Shown here: in pieces, positions 60,698 through 64,000 of the stretch | How the letters are laid out: each line of letters begins with the position of its first letter | How positions within the stretch are numbered: the first letter of the stretch is position 1 | From: Eucommia ulmoides | Taxonomy: Eukaryota; Streptophyta; Magnoliopsida; Garryales; Eucommiaceae | Length of the DNA: 64,000 bases | Reading direction: 5' to 3' | Assembly (NCBI GenBank): GCA_016647705.1 | Contig: CM028335.1 | Coordinates: 25,569,712 to 25,633,711, forward strand | Position numbers and translations under genes: made by a program | Notes under the pieces: generated by a model | Told to the model about the DNA's origin: nothing | What the model saw: the letters and a program-made list of their open reading frames with translations, nothing else | The model's database searches: none

Positions 60698-61410
60698 TAT
60701 ACGAGAACATTTTTCGCTCACGTCTGACTACTCGCAAGTGCATAGGGTCAAGTTTTAGTATAATGGATCTTTAAGATCGGATATCGTTCCACTAGGAAAC
60801 GTATTTGAATAATTGAATACCGCAATTTGCATAGTCTTATATTATCCCGACGGTTCAAGTAATGTTTTAAATTAAACTAATTAAAAACTAAGTAAACTAA
60901 AAACTATTGGGTTAGTTATAATTAAGTTGATTACCTAGGGATTGATTTCATTAACTTAATACTAGTTTGACTTCGTTTAGTTAAGAATAGCGGTATTTAT
61001 CCTATCCGACAATCTCTGTATCTTAAACTCATTCACTCTCTCTCCCAAGTATTTAGTGAATGAATATATGACTTTGTATTGACGCCGAAGTCCCCCTTGA
61101 ACGTCTTTTCGAACACATAGTCACATGAGTCTTGACCCAACGTCATGGATTGCACACTTTTTAATGCCCTCTTGGGTCATTAGAAAGTCGCGATATGTTT
61201 ATCCTAGTCCGAATTCAGGGTTACCTCTCCCGAGTGTTAAATCCTGTATTCTCAAAACTAACCCTAATACCTTAACAAGCATATTAAAATTGTAATAAAA
61301 CGGTAAACACAATCGAATTTAGACAAACAACCATTAAAGAAACATATATTCAATCAAACTAATATTTATATGAACTAAATCGATCCCTAGATAATATTTA
61401 TCTAGCCTAC
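60698..61410 (-). repeat. 5' LTR of the Athila-like element (right half outside the window)
   Basis: It matches 54788-55500 of the 3' LTR from its 3' end up to 61410, where homology stops at the start of the chromovirus LTR. The rest of this LTR should lie beyond the chromovirus. Confidence 0.87.
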
Positions 61411-62305
61411 TGATGAGAACCAACGTGCACCAATAAAGGATCCGCTGCATGTTCCAATTGGGCCTATTACGAGGGCAAGATCCAAGAAGATCAAAGAAGC
61501 ACTTAATGGGCTAATTCAAGATATATGGGCTGAATCTAAAGTCATAATGCCCAAGTTAGGCCCAAATGGCAATCAAGGCCTAATCCATCTCATAAAGGCA
61601 AGCAAATGGGCTTAGTCATGAACTTAAATGGGCCAAAACATGAGACCCACGAAATTCTACTTATTTATTTTAGTTTATATCATTTTGTAAGACATCAATG
61701 CCAATTAGTATTTTTATTTTCTAATATTGATCTTGTAATAAGTTTGAAAAGCATCTAGGACTTTTGTTCTTGTAGCCTCCCCCTAGGTGTGAAAGGCCAC
61801 CCACTATCTATAGTAGGGTGTGCTAAAGTTGAAGACTTCTTGTGTGAAAAGGATAACCCTAGGTGTGAAAGACCGCCCCCTATCTAAGGTAGGGTGTGCT
61901 TGACCACCCACTAGCCTAGGCTCTCCTTTGTGTTGGTTGCCTATTTAAGAGAGTTGTATTCCATGGGAAAAACACATTACTTGAATAATATATCAGATTG
62001 AGAGAGTTTTCTCTTGAGTTCTTCATAGAACTTTTCTTTGAACTTATCAAGAATTTCTTGTGGCGTTCAAACTCTATAACTTCGGTTCGTGATTCCATTA
62101 TAATCTTTGGGTCGAGGTTTGTTATTTTATACCTTTGGTTCGCGTTTCATTCATAAACGTTGGGTCAAGGTTTCTATCAAACATTCTGTATTTTTGTGTT
62201 CTTCCTTTCTTTCTTTTCATTATAAATCCAGATTTTAGATCGATCCTAGCAAAGACACCATAAATTGGTTTCGGGTCTCACTAATTCTTGGTGAGGTTCG
62301 CATCA
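61411..62305 (+). repeat. 5' LTR of the chromovirus-like element
   Basis: It runs from TGATGAGAACC to TTCGCATCA (895 bp). Bases 61412-61615 are open and read like the end of a gypsy polyprotein (GPITRARSKKIKEAL). Two direct repeats with CCCTAGGTGTGAAAG and TAGGGTGTGCT lie at 61781-61824 and 61858-61900, about 40 bp before a TATA-like CTATTTAAGAG (61941-61951). Confidence 0.87.
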
Positions 62306-62307
62306 TT

Positions 62308-62320
62308 TGGTAATCAGAGC
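62308..62320 (+). promoter_or_regulatory. Primer-binding site (tRNA-iMet-like)
   Basis: TGGTAATCAGAGC follows the LTR by two bases and equals the plant consensus TGGTATCAGAGC with one extra A. Confidence 0.8.
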
Positions 62321-62853
62321 ACGGTTCTAAAATCAGGTTTGATCTATCCTTGTTTTTCATTAATTAGTTTCTTTTATTTCATCTTCAATTCTATTCAGAT
62401 CTTGTTTCAGTCTTTAATTCTGTTCCGATCTCGTTTAAAACTTCAATTCTGTTCAGATCTTGTTAAGTTTTCAAATCTGTTCAGATCTTGTTTAAAGTCT
62501 TCAAATTTGTTAGATATTATTTAAGGTTATTGTCATCATCATTTAAAAAAAAAAAAAAAAAAACGAAAATCCTGCAGCCAAAAAGGGAGCATATTCTTCT
62601 TGATCGATTCCATAACTTATCCTTTGTGTTGTCCTTGTTCGTTTTGTTTTGTTTCCTAAATTTCATTCTTAGTGAAGTGAATCACAGAGTTTGGATTTTT
62701 GCGAGAAATTCTGATTGAGATAGGTTAAGTTCAATAAAGAACTAAAAGAGGAAGCTACGAGTGGAAAAAGGCAAGAGAGTGTGAGTAACATACTTTGAGT
62801 GCACGTGAGGGATTGTGTGAGGACTTATTCTCTAATATTTCTATTTTCAAGAT

Positions 62854-64000
62854 ATGTCTTCCAAGGGTAACACATCAAACAATGAAGGAGGGGAAGTGAT
62901 GACCACCATGTTGCAGGCTATGCAACAACAATTTGAATGCATAAATTTGGTGTTTAATGAAATACGGGATCGGATGGATAAGCAAGACGCTACTATTGCC
63001 GCTTGGCGTGAGGGGCAGCTCCAAGGAGTCCCAAATGCTAGAAGAAGGCAAGAAAGGCGTGCCCACGTGGAAAATTCTGATGGTGACCACGAGGATGAGT
63101 TTGAAAATGATGAAGAGCAATCTTCATTGAACGGTGAGGGTTGGTTCGTGCCAAGGGCAGAAAGGCGTGGTAGAGTTTTCCGCAGAGATCCAAGATGGCG
63201 AGATGGGCTTGACCGAAACCTTGGGAACATAAAAATAAAGATACCGTCGTTCCAAGAGAAAAATGACCCTGAAGCTTACTTGGAGTGGGAGAAGAAGGTG
63301 GAGTTGATTTTTGAGTGCCACAATTACTCCGAGGAGAAAAAGGTAAAACTTGTTGTAATTGAATTTGTTGATTATGCTATAATATGGTGGGATCAACTTG
63401 TGATGAACAGAAGGAGAAACCATGAGAGGCCAATCGAGTCGTGGGCGGAAATGAAGGCCATCATGAGGAGGAGGTTTGTCCCTAGTCACTACTATAGGGA
63501 CTTGTACCAGAAGTTACAAAGTCTTACTCAAGGCTATCGGAGCGTGGATGATTACTTCAAGGAGATGGAGATCGCCATGATTCGGGCTAATATCGAGGAG
63601 GACAGAGAAGCCACAATGGCAAGATTCTTGAATGGGCTGAATCGAGAGATTGCCAACATAGTGGAGTTGCAACACTATGTGGAGTTGGAGGACATGGTGC
63701 ACATGGCAATAAAGGTGGAACGACAACTTAAAAGGAAGGGAACTCGGTCATTTCAAAACTCGGGCTCCTCTACTTCATAGAGGCCGAATGGGAGGAAAGA
63801 TGAAGGGGTTGTTTCAAAGTCCAAAACCGAACCACCAAAAAGGAGAGATGATGTGCCCAATGCCAACAAAGGTAAAACTGAAACCCAAACTCGTAACCGT
63901 GATATTAAATGTTTTCGTTGTTTGGGAGTAGGTCACATAGCTTCACAATGCCCAAATAAAAGGACCATGATAGCACGTGTTGATGGAGAAGTGGAAACGG
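62854..64000 (+). CDS. Gag of the chromovirus-like element (partial, with about one break)
   Basis: Gag forms the particle that packages the element's RNA. The ATG at 62854 begins MSSKGNTSNNEGGEV and is the first start after the leader. The first 130 residues are charged and probably disordered, with a coiled-coil-like stretch around residues 20-60. The retrotransposon gag domain follows at about residues 125-290, with IKIPSFQEKNDPEAYLEWE, DYAIIWWDQLV, MRRRFVPSHYYRDLYQKLQ and the conserved ATMARFLNGLNREIA. After a basic linker stands the CCHC knuckle CFRCLGVGHIASQC (63910-63951), and the window ends shortly after it. The protein is well preserved, in contrast to all other coding relics here, which suggests a rather recent insertion. 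Confidence 0.9.

Larger units (their letters stand above)
54788..61410 (-). mobile_element. Athila-like LTR element without recognisable pol (LARD-like)
   Basis: The minus-strand element has LTRs at 60698-61410 (5', cut by a later insertion) and 54788-56213 (3'), starting TGATAGG and ending TTGTACA. After the 5' LTR stands a primer site of tRNA-Asp type, typical of Athila and Tat elements. The 4.5-kb interior carries an ORF related to the putative plant transposon protein family (Pfam Transposase_32, as I remember it) and a second unknown ORF, but no protease, RT or integrase. The LTRs differ at about 7% by eye, so it is millions of years old. It is a fossil with a few breaks in its ORFs. It inserted in a copia-type LTR and was later hit by the chromovirus at 61411. 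Confidence 0.85.
61411..64000 (+). mobile_element. Ty3/gypsy chromovirus-like element (5' LTR and gag; runs out of the window)
   Basis: The LTR starts TGATGAGAACC directly after CCTAC (61406-61410), one half of the expected 5-bp duplication. A tRNA-iMet-type primer site follows the LTR, then a leader of about 530 bp and a gag that looks nearly whole within the window (about one break). Pol is outside. The LTR begins with a pol-like reading frame, as known for CRM chromoviruses, but the lineage is not certain. It inserted into the 5' LTR of the Athila-like element and is therefore younger than it. Confidence 0.88.

Noticed and set aside
62847-63726. Minus-strand frames of 70-127 codons
   Set aside because: They are antisense shadows of the well-supported chromovirus gag.

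Overview
The window reads as repeat-rich intergenic or pericentromeric DNA of a flowering plant, most likely a eudicot. I find no intact host protein gene and no tRNA or rRNA gene in 64 kb. Almost every recognisable protein fragment belongs to a plant transposable-element family: an L1-type LINE with a plant RNase H tail, Ty1/copia, Ty3/gypsy chromoviruses and an Athila-like element. The rest is AT-rich DNA with DNA-transposon relics (Harbinger, Mutator, hAT, Helitron) and microsatellites. The species cannot be named from the sequence.

Layout. Bases 1-5500 hold a 5'-truncated LINE on the minus strand. From 5500 to 19575 an unassigned repeat is split by a long-LTR chromovirus (7117-18736, target duplication GTAGT), which itself carries a solo LTR (10219-11933, duplication ATAGG). 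From 19578 to 21358 lie a Harbinger-type MITE and an inverted-repeat element. A short, internally deleted copia element follows at 22202-24519 (duplication TTAAG), and its right end was later tandemly duplicated. From 27150 to 33065 there are fragments of copia-type LTRs in both orientations, including a long inverted repeat, interrupted by a solo LTR at 29334-30770 (duplication GTCAA). Two direct copies of an LTR-like repeat lie at 33500 and 35272. MITEs follow at 37681, 38229 (Mutator type, 9-bp duplication) and 39289 (Harbinger type).

From 41784 to 47765 a hAT-type element with an 8-bp duplication appears to contain a 5-kb Helitron on the minus strand. A second Harbinger-type copy lies at 48785-49488. 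The right end is a three-level nest: a copia relic (about 52800-54787), an Athila-like element without recognisable pol (54788-61410, minus), and a chromovirus (61411 to the window end, plus) inserted into the Athila-like 5' LTR.

Nothing here works as an operon or pathway; the relationships are insertion order and shared ancestry. The most unusual signal is a cluster of dyad-symmetric motifs (core CCGCC-n-GGCGG) in every Athila-type LTR of the window, placed ahead of the presumed promoter and echoed inside the element. Also notable are a chromovirus LTR that is open in a pol-like frame from its first bases, a near-palindromic Mutator-type MITE, and a Helitron with exon-like pieces. Coordinates were read by eye and terminal positions may be off by a few bases.
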